Source: Kwoniella bestiolae CBS 10118
Taxonomy: Eukaryota; Basidiomycota; Tremellomycetes; Tremellales; Cryptococcaceae
NCBI RefSeq assembly: GCF_000512585.2
Contig: NC_089241.1
Coordinates: forward strand, 7,396,001-7,460,000
Direction: 5' to 3'
DNA length: 64,000 nucleotides
The notes under the pieces are model-generated. The model was not told the DNA's origin. It worked only from the letters and a program-made list of their open reading frames with translations, and made no database searches. A program made the translations under genes and the position numbers. The stretch's first letter is position 1. Every line of letters starts with the position of its first letter. Of this stretch, positions 13,697 to 25,811 are shown piece by piece.

Positions 13697-15401
13697 ATGT
13701 CCCCTTCCTCCTCCTCATCATCAAGAGAACACCTCCCATTCCCACACAATCATGTCACCATCCCACCCCAATTCCACTCCATGATCGCCGGAGCAGGTGC
13801 AGGCCTCGTAGCAAGCATCACCACCTGCCCTCTCGACGTCGTTAAGACCCGCTTGCAAGCCCAGCATATACCGAAGGGAGCGGAGGGGTACGAGTCTGTC
13901 TCGGTGATTATCTCTAAGATTTGGAGGTCGTCCGGTCCCAAGGGGTTTTATAGGGGGCTGGGGCCTACGTTGGCTGGGTATCTGCCTACGTGGGGGATAT
14001 ATTTCACGGTGTATGATCTGGTTAAGGATCGGTTGGGGGGGTGGAACGCTAGTCATGGTGAGTACTATGATCGGGTGTGGGAGACTGGTAGATGTGCAGG
14101 AGAGCATGGTGGATCGGGGGACGGAGGTCATCCTAAGACGCGGAGTGTGGTGGCTAGGGAAGGTAGTGGATTACACATAGCAGGCGGTTGGCATGGCATT
14201 CAGAAGTCGACAATATGACTGTCGCTTCAAATTCAGATTTGATGGGTGTTGTCGGGTCAAGGGATGTCAGAGAGTGAAGGGGACCCTGCTTACCACCTCT
14301 TACCCCCTCCCATAGGCCCACTACAAGGCAACACAGCCATAGTCCACATCTTCGCAGCTATGACAGCAGGAGCGACCGGAACAATCATGACAAATCCTCT
14401 GTGGGTGGTGAAAACAAGGTTCATGGTGGGTTCACATCAGCTTTGCAATCCAATGACATCTTGAAAGAGGGATCAAGCTGACTTGATTTATCTTGAATCA
14501 CAGGCCCAGGCAGGAACGACAGACCCTTCGTCGCGGTATCGCACGACCATAGGAGCCATACGGTCTATATACCGGACGGAGGGGTTTAGAGCGTTCTATA
14601 AAGGTCTGCTACCGTCGTTAATGGGGGTCAGTCACGTTGCGGTGCAGTTTCCGCTGTATGAGAAAGCGAAGTCATGGGCAGGTGAGTCTATGGCAGGAAA
14701 GAGAATATCACAAGTAGACGACATTCGTGTTCAGACCAGCTGACATTATGCCTTTTTCATTTCTCAGACTCCGATAACGGCGATCATTCCTCTTTACCCC
14801 CCACGACCATCCTAGCCTGTTCAGCATTCTCCAAAATGATAGCATCGATATGTACATACCCTCACGAAGTCCTCAGGACAAGATTACAGATACGCAAATC
14901 CTCTTCCTCTTCTTCTGGTGCAGTAGACACAGGAGGTGGTAAAAGCAAATTACACCCCCAATCCATTCCTACCAAGCCCTCATCCTCGCCCTTATCGTCC
15001 ACAACGTTATATTCCCCCTTGGTAACAGGCAACCAACCTCCCCACCCTAATCTCCAACCACCTTCAGTGAATAATCCTATACCCAACCCTCTACCCAAGA
15101 TAGATCCCAAACCACCATGGTACAAGCAGATTATCCATAAACCCCGAGCGGGAGGGGCGATAGATACCTTCTTACAGATAAAGAAGCAAGATGGATGGAG
15201 GGGTTTCTATAGGGGTTTGTCAGTAAATCTGGTTAGGACCGTACCGAATTCGGCGGTTACTATGTTAACGTGAGTGATCATTTTTCAATTCAATGGTTTC
15301 CATTTCCATTTCTACAATGGAGTAGTATAGATGCTGATTAATCATATATATTTTACAGGTACGAACTCATCATGCGTAGATTATCATCATTCTCAGATTA
15401 A
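13697..15401 (+). CDS. Mitochondrial carrier, NAD+/pyrimidine type (Yia6/Ndt1-like)
   Basis: A six-helix inner-membrane solute carrier of the SLC25 family. Exons 13697-14057, 14316-14425, 14504-14681, 14768-15269 and 15359-15401 give 397 aa. The three carrier signatures are CPLDVVKTRLQAQ, NPLWVVKTRFM and YPHEVLRTRLQ. The W in the second repeat and the PHEVLRTR in the third are typical of the yeast NAD+ carriers Yia6/Yea6 and related nucleotide and folate carriers; the exact substrate is inferred. The third repeat has a Ser/Pro-rich matrix-loop insertion of roughly 70 residues (about 285-360), making the protein longer than the usual 300-340 aa. The first coding intron is long (258 nt). The start follows the putative 5' UTR intron. 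Confidence 0.8.
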
Positions 15402-15757
15402 TAGACCTACTTATCTTGTTTACCAATAATAATGCATATACAGCTGAACAACGGATAGTCTATCTATTATCTGAGCTAGTGAGACTCAGAATGGCTTATC
15501 GAAACACATGAAAACAGCGGTGAAGTATCTCCAGCATAATCCATTTCCTCACGAAGGTCACGGTATGGACTGCTCACACCAGAAGTCAGAGCCAGCCACG
15601 AAGATTGCGTCAAAAATCACTAACAAGTCATAATTTATCGGTAAAGATGCATGTTCCAAATTAAGGACGCTGACCAAGAATTAAGAACCAAGAGATATAG
15701 AACCAAAATCAACTCCCACCACTCATTACCTATCACCTATCTGACCTAAGACCCAGA
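15402..15757. other. Convergent 3' flanks of the carrier and dihydroxyacetone kinase genes
   Basis: The 356 bases are AT-rich and lie between two stop codons on opposite strands. I see nothing else in them. Confidence 0.5.
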
Positions 15758-18131
15758 TCAACTAAAAACCTTGCCCAAAGCCTTAATAACCTCCACAAAA
15801 GCCATCGCCCCCGGATCAGGCGGCATCTCCCCCCTCTCCGCTCCCGTCCCCGCGTAAGCCGCTCTACCCATCTTAGCCTCCTGCTTGATCGTGTTCTCAC
15901 CCCCCTTTACACATTCCTGAACCGCCTTGCCGAGGTTGTTGCTCGATGCGAGGGTCTCAGCAAAGGGAATGAGAGAATCCATGACTGTCCTATGTCCTAC
16001 TCTAGCGGCAGTACGCTGTTGGAGTGTGTCCAAAGCCTCGCTCACGATCTTACCGAAGAATTCCTCGTTCACCGCTACGTCGGGGTTGGCCTCTGCATAT
16101 TTGATGAGCGAGGTGGTCAGACCAGCTAGGAAGATTGAGAAGATCGCTCCGAGGGTTCCGCCCATTGAGTCGTCGATTACCTGCGTGAGGGTTCGGAAAA
16201 GCTCGACGAGATCGCCATTTGATCCTAGGCCTTTTCGGAGGGATGAGAGAACGCCTTTGGCTCCGAGGGCACAGGTTTCACCGCAGTCGCCGTCGCCTAC
16301 GATCTATACGGGGTGTAGAAGGTCAATTCAGGTAATCTTGTGATTATGTACAGGAAGGAGGAAGAGGGATGTCACTCACTGTATCCCATTTGGTCAATTG
16401 CGGTTCCAAGGCTAAGACGTTCTCTGCGGCAGTCTTCATAGCTTGTTGGATCGGTTTGGGGTCGACTAGAAATAGAATGGAGTCAGTTCAGTCTGAGTCT
16501 GTCCTGGTCCAGGACCGAAGGGAGATGTACACTCACCAACCAACTTGGCTCCACCAGTATATACCTCCTCTTTCTCCTCCTCCACCTCTGTGAATGCATC
16601 TTCCCTCTTCCTGCACCTGAGGTTAGCAGGTAAAGGATATCGCTGAGCGGTAGCGGGCCATGCGGGGGAGTTGTGCGGTGCGTCGAGTAACTCCAAGAGT
16701 TTCGAGGTAGATACGAAGGAGTTTTCGTCCGCGACGTTGGTGAGATTCAGGAGGGAGAGGGAGATACCGGGCATGTTCATTGAGCCCATGAATGGACCTT
16801 GGAGTATTCGGACGGGGATGATATCTCGGGATTCTAGATGACAGGTCAATATCAGTCAGTCTGCCCATATCCACATTTGAAAAGAGGGATTGACACGATA
16901 TGCGAATCCTAGGCTGAATAGATGGGATGGTACTGTACTTACCGAGTTGTACCAACACTTCATCAACAACCGCACCCATCTCCAACTCGCTCATTCCTCC
17001 CATGTTGTTTACTAGCAGTACCAACTCGTCGCCCTCTTTGAACTTTACGAATGATCTCTCAGGATCATCTTGCTTGAGCAGCAGGTCGAGAAGCTTGGTG
17101 ATTAGTTCTTCGGGACCTGGTTGAGCGATGTTGAATACTCCCTGTGTCGTCCCGTTCGTTAGCTCCTTTTCCCTTCTATCTGCACACAAAAGGTGCTGGT
17201 GTGGACACAGAGGGTCTGCGTATTCTATATTGATGCAAGAACACTCACAGTCTCGTTGTGCAACCCTAAACCAATCTCACATCTACCTTCCTCGATATGC
17301 CAATCCCCATCCCCGCTTCGTCCAGGTACATGACAGTGATCCAACGCAACAGCTATTGAAGCTGTGTTGGAGGATAACGATCGGCCAAGTGGGACGAGCT
17401 CGTCAAATGACATGTCTGCTTCGGAGCCTGCTCCCATTATCTTGCACACTGAATCAATAAACAATCAGGAGGTCAGTCAAATCAGCTTTTGCGGTGACAA
17501 CAAGGCTAAAGGATGATCCAGATGATGGATTGTTTCGCTTCGCAAAAATCGCACTCACCCAAAGTGATACCTGCTAAACATCTTCTTCCTAGGTATTTCC
17601 CCCTTGATCTGGGTACAGATACGTCGTCACCAACTACGACCAGTTCGACATTCTTGGCTCCAGCAGATTGGGCCATGAGTCTTGCAAGGCCGAAATGGAG
17701 ATTATCACCGGTGTCTTATTATCCCATATAAATCAGATCAGCTTCAGTAGCCCCCTTGGTCCCGCTATACATTTCTTTCTTGCACGGGTACGAAGGAGAT
17801 GGATGAACATACAATTAGTGATAATCAAGATAACCCCCTTCTCACTCCCTACCATCTTAATCGCAGCATTAACCTGCCTAGCACTCGGACTAGCAAAGAC
17901 ATCCCCAGCGACGCTCGCCGACAATAAACCCTTGCCCACGAACCCAACTGTGCCCGGCTCGTGTCCTGATCCACCACCGCAGATCAAAGATACCTTCGAT
18001 GAATCATGGTCCGCTCGATAGACTACTTTGAGGGAGGGGATGAGGTTGAGATATGGGTTGGAAGCTACCAGTCCACGGAGAGAACGGAAGACTAGGGTGG
18101 TATGGTCTGGGAAGATGTGTCTGTCTGTCAT
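15758..18131 (-). CDS. DAK1: ATP-dependent dihydroxyacetone kinase (DhaK + DhaL domains)
   Basis: It phosphorylates dihydroxyacetone, and in some relatives C4 ketoses, with ATP in the cytosol. Exons 18131-17813, 17714-17559, 17448-17249, 17141-16943, 16833-16537, 16465-16380 and 16303-15758 give 600 aa, the usual fungal length. The DhaK domain (about 1-340) has [19 protein letters not shown] and the covalent substrate-binding His near 222 in GLGLHNE. A Glu-rich linker leads to the DhaL domain (about 400-600) with [14 protein letters not shown], whose aspartates hold ATP-Mg, and DSMGGTLGA. It is head-to-head with an RpiB-family isomerase, a pairing that fits triose or tetrulose use. The symbol follows yeast DAK1/DAK2; which paralogue is unclear. 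Confidence 0.92.
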
Positions 18132-18903
18132 TGCCAGTAGGATTGAACTGTGTATGGATGGGTATTGGTGTTGGTGATGAGATGATTATTGGTTACAGCT
18201 TGAACAGATAAAGATGAGTACTAGTAGTGTAAATCAGAAATTCTCGCTTGAAATTAAGATAGTTGTTACCAATCTGCTGTTACCGCTCATATCATCCCGG
18301 TACAATGTCGCTTCCCATCCACGAGGACAATACTCTCTTCTCTCCCACTGGGCAGTATCTTCACTCGTAGTACGCATCAACACAGTATACACTTTGCCAT
18401 CAGATGACTTCCGTAAATCGTGCATACAACCTCCACACAACCACACACTCGGCCCCATCCCCGCTCATTCCTTTCAGGAACAGACAGTCAACCGGTCCGT
18501 GCTAGTGCATGGTATTCAGGGTTTGATTAATGTTATCTCCATTATTATTCCGGATGGTACCTCTACCCGGAACGATTTTGAAATGCAAGGAATCATATGA
18601 TCATGCTCTCGGTCCGATATTCTTCCAGGTATAGCTACGTACTGTCATGTAGTAGAGGTGCTGTGTGCTACACCATGTATGGTACAGACTAACCTGAGGG
18701 GTGGCAATGTCTGACCGAAAGACAGGTGACCTTCGGGTTTGGATCTGACGTCGTTGTGTATGAACTTTCTAGGACATCATTGGAAAAACAAGTAGAAGTC
18801 AAGAATATCATTTTCATTACTACTTGTCAAAACTAGCATTAGCTTCACCTTTGAAAAACGAAACTCAAGTCAGACCAAGACAACAAGTTCCAGCTAAAAC
18901 ACA
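18132..18903. promoter_or_regulatory. Shared divergent upstream region of the DAK and RpiB-family genes
   Basis: The 770 bases separate two outward-facing genes of related metabolism. The sequence has no credible ORF and no site I can name. The last part is the untranslated first exon of the RpiB-family gene, whose final base supplies the A of the start codon. Confidence 0.4.
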
Positions 18904-19670
18904 AGTAAGTCTCATATCTCCCTGCCTCGTCCTCCAGTGGAGGCAGCATCTCACAACGCAGGCGTAAGAAGCTCAAGCACTGATCGTATCACTTGTACAC
19001 GCAGTGTCCCAGCCACCCTACACCATCGTCCTAGCATGCGACGACGCAGGACACGACTACAAATCTACTCTCAAATCCCTCCTCGAAGCTGACAAGAGAG
19101 TGAAAGGCGTGATAGACGTGGGAGTACACAAGAATGACGAAGGGAAGATTGAGAAGACGGCGTACCCCCATGTAGCTGTTGATGCTGCTAGGAAGATTAT
19201 CAATGGGGAGGCGGATAGGGGGTTGTTGGTTTGTGGGACTGGTGAGTGTTACTTTCCCGAATGAGCGGAGCGAGTGAGGGGGAGTGAGGAGAGTATCCGC
19301 GAGAAGAGGGCAGGATGATCATATATCTTACACATCTATCGTTGACTTATTACAATCGAGAGTCTCGTCCACTCGCTGACGCTCGTGCAATCATCTAGGA
19401 ATGGGCGTAGCCATCTCCGCCAACAAAGTCCCCGGTATAAGAGCATCGGTAGCCCACGATTCCTTCTCTGTCGAACGACTCATCAAATCCAACAACGCCC
19501 AGATCCTGTGCCTGGGCCAACGAGTGATAGGTATAGAGGTAGCTAAGAAGCTGGTCTCGGAGTGGTTGGGGCACACGTTCGATCCGCAATCTGCTAGTAA
19601 CGATAAGGTCAAGAATATACATGATTATGATGGGTATGAGTATGAGGCTGTCCCTGGGGGGTGTAGTTAG
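18904..19670 (+). CDS. RpiB/LacAB-family sugar-phosphate isomerase
   Basis: The family interconverts aldose and ketose phosphates, such as ribose-5-P/ribulose-5-P or erythrose-4-P/erythrulose-4-P. Coding exons are 18904, 19005-19241 and 19399-19670; 169 aa. The ATG is split: its A is the last base of exon 1 (18904, before donor GTAAGT) and its TG opens exon 2 (after CGCAG). No other ATG precedes the conserved start [19 protein letters not shown]. Motifs are ACDDAG (Asp where bacterial RpiB has CDHAG), the catalytic-Cys loop [16 protein letters not shown], and LCLGQRVIG. The His-to-Asp change near the N-terminus suggests a substrate other than ribose-5-P; that is inference. It pairs divergently with dihydroxyacetone kinase. 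Confidence 0.85.
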
Positions 19671-20055
19671 GTAGTTTTGGTTTCATGCATTCCTTCTTGT
19701 GTCTTGCTTGTATGTTCTGGTGGTCTTACTTGCAGATGAATGGATTACTCAGGTATCGGACATGCTCAGTCAACTCAGATATGGGATCATCATTGATAAG
19801 CTTGAGATTCATGTTATTGCATTGTACAAGGTGTACGAGTATATTCCCAAATTATCATATTATTCATTCAACAACAATTTATCTGGTGTCCATTCCTAAG
19901 CACTCCGTTGATCCTATTATACCAATATCATACGATCCCTTTGATTCTCTTTCCGAATGATGCTTTATCTCGATCTTTTTGCTCTCTCACATGCTTTCCT
20001 TCGTTCATCTTGCCCATATACCTCCCATCGACACATTCCCTCCTACTCCCCCAAG
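19671..20055. other. Convergent 3' flanks of the RpiB-family and Zn2Cys6 factor 1 genes
   Basis: Between two opposing stop codons the sequence is AT-rich at first, then C/T-rich. No feature is recognised. Confidence 0.5.
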
Positions 20056-23000
20056 CTACACCTTCCCGCTCCCCGGCGTCCCATCCCCATCACTCCCTTT
20101 CATCATCCCAAACGAGCTGCTTCCGCTCGTCTCGCCTATCCCGTACCCCGCACTGGAAGCTAACAATCTCTCGAGGTCTAAAGTATCGGCAGGTGCGAAA
20201 GACATGTTCTGGACGGTGTAGCCTGACATCAGATCGGCGAGCCAGAGAGGGGCTTTGGGGATAAGGGGATCAGTATAGATCACTCAGAGATAGTGCACCT
20301 TAATGACAAACTTATGATGTGGAGGCCGTGATGAGGTGCGGTTGTGTTGCTGAAGGATGTCACTCACTCGGTCCAGAGGTCGAAAACGAACTGCTCCGCT
20401 TCTCACTTCGCGCTATTGATTCTCTGAGGGAAGTCTCCGTATGAGCAGCGACGTTTGAAGGGTGTTCACGGTCTGCGCGGCAGGGATGTCAGTCCAGCTA
20501 TTTCGATCTTTGATGATTTGTATATGGTACATGAGAACTCACCAGTCGTGAACCTCCTCAACAACCCCGTATCAGGCAACGAAATGAACGTCTTCTTACT
20601 CGCTCTTCTCGAGGTCGATCTAGGAGAGCCGGAACCTGACACACACAATCCATCGATTGATCAGACTCATTCCATCACAATCGTAAGACTCGAGTGATCG
20701 CACGACGCTCCACTCACGTTTCTCCAATATCTGCGCGACGTACGCCGCCCCAGCCCAATAATCCTCCATCCGCTGAATAGCGTTCAACAAAGCTTGGAAA
20801 TTCTGCTTCGCCATGGATAGCATCAGTATGTCCGTGGCGTTGGTTTGGGACGATGGGTCGGATGAGGATATTGCGAGGGATCGCATCTCGTGGATGAATG
20901 CCATGCTAGGATGACCAAAGGGAATTAGCTCGACGTGATACATGATGTAGGATCTGATTGCCATTACGATCATGATGGTAGACGTGGATTTGGAATGGCA
21001 GGAGGGAAATTTCACTCACGCTCCTACGAATAACGGTTGAGTGAGGTAGGGCGATGATGTCTACATATTCACGAAGATAAACAGTCAGCCCCATACCCCA
21101 TGTCTAATCAATCTGTGTGGGGGATGCACCCACATAACTATTCGAATCCACCAAATCTGCAAAGACCATACACTCGCAGATCTGTCTTGAGCTCGCCAAG
21201 CTCAGCTGGACATTCCTATCCATCGACTTGTTCAACGGCGTCTCAATCCCACTTGGGCTCTTCAGCAGCTCGGGATGATACACCAATGCCAGGACAGAGT
21301 TCGCCCATAGATGGAGGGCAAGGAAGGTCCCCCCGTGTCCTCGCATATGTTGATGCTTGAAGTTCTCCGCTGACCATTTGAGCGAGTCGGGGAGGTTCGA
21401 GTAGAATTGGATTAACCTGAGTTTCAAATCTGCCAGTAGTTCAGGTAACGGTTCGACGGTATTGACCAATGTCCTTGATTTGCCTCTTCTGCCATTCAGG
21501 ACGTTCGATATTCGTCCGCAGATGATCATGAGTTTCACGAGCTGGACGAAAGGCACAGGTTCGATCTGCTCTAATGGCGAGTTGGGCAGGTTCCTAGCTG
21601 GATCAGGGAAGAAATCTTCATCTGTAGGTAAGGGGATTTCAATGATATCTTCTGGTATAGATGCTGGTCGACCGGTCGCGAACGCTATGATCCGATCCGA
21701 GACGAACAGAGACCAAAATAACAGTCTCGTCCTGATCAGGTGCGCGGGGGACTCGTACATCTCCGAAACCTCATGTATACCCAGGTCAATGGCCATCCGG
21801 ATAGACATGCCGGAATACTGCCATAGTCCACTCTCGCTATTCTGCCCGTAGTTGCTCCACGCCAAGAACAGCAGACCAGTGACCACGTCCGAAGTGGGCA
21901 GATGCAAGAGCGGTACGATCAGTTCCTGTGCTTTGGCAATGAACGGTGCGGACGCCACCGAGGGATCCTTGGAGGGGGAGAACCTCGCTCCGAGAGAACA
22001 TATACAGCAGGCTAGGAATTGAGACATCGTGCCTGTCTCGAGACGCTCGAGCATGCGCTGGTGGCTTGTCGAGGGGAAATGCTGGGAACAATGTTTGAGG
22101 AAGAGCGATAATAGCGGTTGGAAGATGTGCAGGTGCGGCATACCGTTCTCGTCGAACAGGTCGGAAGAGGGGGTGACGTATGATACGGGAGATTCCTCTT
22201 CGCCTGGCTGAGGGGCTGGAGCAGCCATGGGGGACTCGGCGGAACGAGCACGTCGTTGCAGTTTGAGGGATATTCGGTTGACCCCTGGGTGGATCGCTGT
22301 GGACCCGGACTGGTGATGATGAGTGGTGCGTTAGCATTGATTGAGCAATTGGTGAATCAAGCACGGAATATCTCAGTCTATCATGATGCGTGGAAAGGCT
22401 ATAGGTCCGAGACTTTTGATAATACTCTCTCTCTCTACTGTACCTCCCACAATCTAATGCCTGAAGAGGAACACTGCAAACTCACAAATCGATAATAGAA
22501 CAATTCCAGATCCTTGTCCTCCTCGGGATTCCCATTAATAAACGCCATCTGGTCCTCCAGCGCATTCGCCAATCTGAGATCAGCAGAAGGCGACCAATCG
22601 GTAGGTAGTGTCAACCCCAGGTCGGTCATCGAGGTTGCCCCCGGTGGTGCTAGGGAGGGTATCATCGATGCGTCCATATGATGATTTGTCGGGAAACTCG
22701 TCATTCCCATAGATACGTTGTTGGTCCCATTACCACTTCCGTTAAGATCGGTGGGCCAAATGTAGTTGTTCGTACTTGAGGGGTCGGCAAAGTTCCATAG
22801 GTCGTTTGTGGGGTCGATCGTCAGGGAGTCGTTGGAGAAGGATGTATTGGGGTCTGGTATGGACGACTGTATTTGTGTTTGCGTCTGGGTCTGTACTTGC
22901 GACTGGGACTGGGACTATGTAGGGCGGATTTTCAAATCAGTTACATGGCTCTCTTATTGGTTCGTGATTCGATCTCATTCGGTTAGGGGTTCAAGAAGAG

Positions 23001-23482
23001 GTTTGACCGGTTGATAGTCAAGACAACACTCACAGCATCACCTATAACCCCCTCTCCCGATACCTTCTCCTTCGCCCTAGCCTCCTCCATCTGCTTCTTC
23101 GTCCTCTTCTTTGCCCTTGACGTAGGCCACTCGCACTTGACATTCGCCTTTGTACATCCCTCGCAGGTCGGTTTAACGCCATTACACCGTATCCTCTTTG
23201 ATCGACAGTAGAAACACGCCAGCTGTACTCGGGTAGGTTCGGAGGACGATTCTCTCCTATTACGCTTCTTGTTGCTCCTGCATATACCGCCCATGACAAA
23301 GGATGGATGATCAGTTGACCGAAGTAGATGAAACATCCTTGTGGAACTCACGAAGGAGGGGATGAAGGCCCGGCCTCTGCCTCTGCTTCTACCTCTTCTC
23401 TCTCCTGAGATGGTTCTGGTTCGATGGTATAGTCGAATTGGGTTGTATCGCCCGTGCCCATATTGCTGCTTGTGTAATTCAT
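20056..23482 (-). CDS. Zn2Cys6 transcription factor 1 with fungal-specific TF domain
   Basis: A nuclear binuclear zinc-cluster regulator. Exons 23482-23352, 23277-23034, 22914-22486, 22309-21134, 21060-21020, 20905-20718, 20635-20543, 20472-20368 and 20252-20056 give 867 aa. The N-terminus is acidic. The zinc cluster (about 65-95) has six cysteines spaced C-x2-C-x6-C-x6-C-x2-C-x6-C, as in ACFYCRSKRIRC and PTCEGCTKANVKC, and is followed by a basic linker and a Gln/Ser-rich stretch. The middle-homology region begins near FYYRFSGSTAIHPG and contains QYSGMSIRMAIDLGIHE and RTRLLFWSLFVSDR, typical of the fungal TF domain. An ATG at 23563 would extend the N-terminus by 27 aa; 23482 is preferred but not certain. 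The targets are unknown; it lies next to carbohydrate enzymes. Confidence 0.82.
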
Positions 23483-24083
23483 TGTCGGTGTATGAACCAC
23501 TCTGATGTGGGATATGTATGCTGTTTTTGATTGATGATTTTGCGATTTACAAGGATGAAACATGAATAATGATATGTACTGTATGATATGTATGTGATTA
23601 TGATTTGATCATGTGCATACGAATAAGGTGAGAGATGAGAGATGATCCCGGGTAAATCACTCCGATAACGTACTGTACAACACATAGATGCAACATCGCC
23701 TATTGTTAAAAGGTTATAAGCAGCTTATACTTTGGTTTTGTCTACATTGCTCATATGCTCATTACACTCGAATTCACATAGATGATTCATAGCTTCAACT
23801 TTCGTCGTCTCTTTCTAAAATAATTGAAAAAGGGTTGTTCTGATGGATGGTTTGATTTGGTGTACATATAAGGGGGTGGAGAGGGAGAAAAAAGAGATTC
23901 ATCATCAAATATATGAACACCCGGAAAAGATACCTTCACTCTCTTGGAAGGGAAAGAATAGACTATAATACAAAAGGAAAGAGACTCTGGTGTCACCATG
24001 AGGAAGACGATTGATTTATCGACTACGATGATACACTGGTGATCAGCACCCACCACCCAAAGGAGAGGGAGGAATGCCAAGAC
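23483..24083. other. Upstream region of Zn2Cys6 factor 1 and 3' flank of SKP1
   Basis: Both neighbours are on the minus strand, so this 601-bp gap holds the factor 1 promoter and the SKP1 3' UTR. A 97-codon minus ORF here has no recognisable features and is not called. Confidence 0.5.
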
Positions 24084-24910
24084 TCACTCTTCAGCCCATT
24101 CGTTCTCTTTTCTAATTTGTTCTTCCTCCTCGGGAGTGAAGCTGTGATGGGGTATTGTCAGCATCGCGACTCGAACGGGGTATGCAAGGGACTACTCACT
24201 CATTGGTGATGTTGAAGAGCTTTCTAATCTCCTCGGGGGTCTTTCCTTTGATCATGTTGGCTACGGTTTTACATCCGACATCGCTAACCACACACATCTT
24301 CTTGTCATTTTACATCTTACACATAGTGCTAGGTGAACTTACAGAAGAGGTTTGATATCGAGATAGTTGGCAGCGAGGATAATCTCAAAGAGCATCTCTT
24401 GGTCAACTTGGCTATTGTTCAGTTCATCGCGTCAGCTCTCACAATCCTTCTCTCACGTGGGTAAACACTCACATCCATCTGGCATCCCATTCACCAATCT
24501 CACTGGTCTTTCTTCTCGAGTCATCCGCATCGCTCGAGTCGGCAGCTGGGAGAGGTTCGTTCTTGTGGTGATCGCAGTATTCGAGAATCTTGGTGAGCAC
24601 CGAGGAAGAAACGTTGGGAAGTGGGATTGCTTGTCCCTCTTGTTCTCCGAGATCTGTGCGTGGAAGGTTTTAGTTAGTTTCCATGGTGGGGATACGGTGG
24701 ATATTTTCAGGTGAAGCCTTCATCCCCCTACGGTTTACATGCTCTGAGAAGGGTGGATGATGATGGTGTCATGAGAGTGAGAGAATAGATGATGAACTCA
24801 CCTTCCATCATTGATTTGATCATTGCTGATCGCTCAGCGACAATCTTCTCTACGGTGAATTGCTCATCATCTGAGGTTTGGAGAATGACCTGTTGTTTCT
24901 TGTCTGACAT
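24084..24910 (-). CDS. SKP1: SCF ubiquitin-ligase adaptor Skp1
   Basis: Skp1 links cullin-1 to F-box proteins in SCF E3 ligases. Exons 24910-24802, 24653-24473, 24411-24343, 24283-24200 and 24141-24084 give 166 aa, the normal size. The BTB-like N-terminal fold has [15 protein letters not shown] and [18 protein letters not shown]. The F-box-binding helices have [36 protein letters not shown] and the ending [18 protein letters not shown]. The spacer between the two parts is rather long and acidic/Ser-rich ([12 protein letters not shown]), as in other fungi. The start is the first ATG after an AT-rich leader; no alternative exists. Confidence 0.95.
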
Positions 24911-25811
24911 AATGATGATGATTTCTTCGCAGTGTGTCTCTGTGAGGTGAGGTATATGAGGTGAATCTCCTGATGGATGAATGTCAATGTCGATGATGAT
25001 GAGAGGTACAGAGGGAGGAAGGAATGACAACCAAGGTTGATGCATGTCATCTATTGTCATCAATGGTACACTGATCCTGTGCTGGACGGGTGAAACGGAG
25101 TTGATCCCAATCTCCGGATAGTCAGCCTGATAACGCCAATCAGCGAATCGCGTGATGTGGCACTTTCTCTTCATCACAAATACAAGCTTGTAAAGTGTAA
25201 GAGTGAGTTACTACTATTTATGTATGTGTGTATGCATATGCCTATATATAGTCACACCATGTTAATATATCATCTCATCAGCTCGGGTAGTTGCTTGCAC
25301 TTGTGCAGCTCACTCCGTCGTTCCCATCGTACAGTAATTATCGTCTTCATCTCTCCGTCTGCAACTGGGATGCGCTTAAGCATAAGTTAGGTTACATACC
25401 TTGCCTCCACTATCCACACTCCATTTCAATTCCAATTCTAATTCCAATTCAGTTCCCAATTCAGTTGCCGGTCTAAATACGTCGCCTCTTCTCTCTTTCT
25501 ACTATTCAATCTTGCTCTCCTCTCCTCTTACACCACTAGAAAACAAAATCATTCTACATGACTACATAATCATCATTCATCCCAATCCATCACTCGGCAT
25601 ACATACATACATACATCCTTGATTCTCTATCTTCCCATGGATGGCTTCTCGTAGACAGTGTTTGTTAACAACTTTCAGCTGATATGAGTGTGATTCGTCA
25701 TTAAAAACAAGTGATCCCATTGATCATTACTCCGATCACCTGATACCCCTACTGCTACAGCTACCGCTGCTATTACTACTACTGTACCCACCTCACATTC
25801 CTCACTTCGTC
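24911..25811. other. Divergent SKP1 / Zn2Cys6 factor 2 upstream region with simple repeats
   Basis: The 901 bases hold both promoters and leaders. Imperfect AATTCC-type repeats run at about 25425-25465, an ATAC tetranucleotide array at about 25598-25617, and a CTACTG/CTGCTA-rich stretch at about 25745-25785. No ORF of note is present. Confidence 0.45.
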
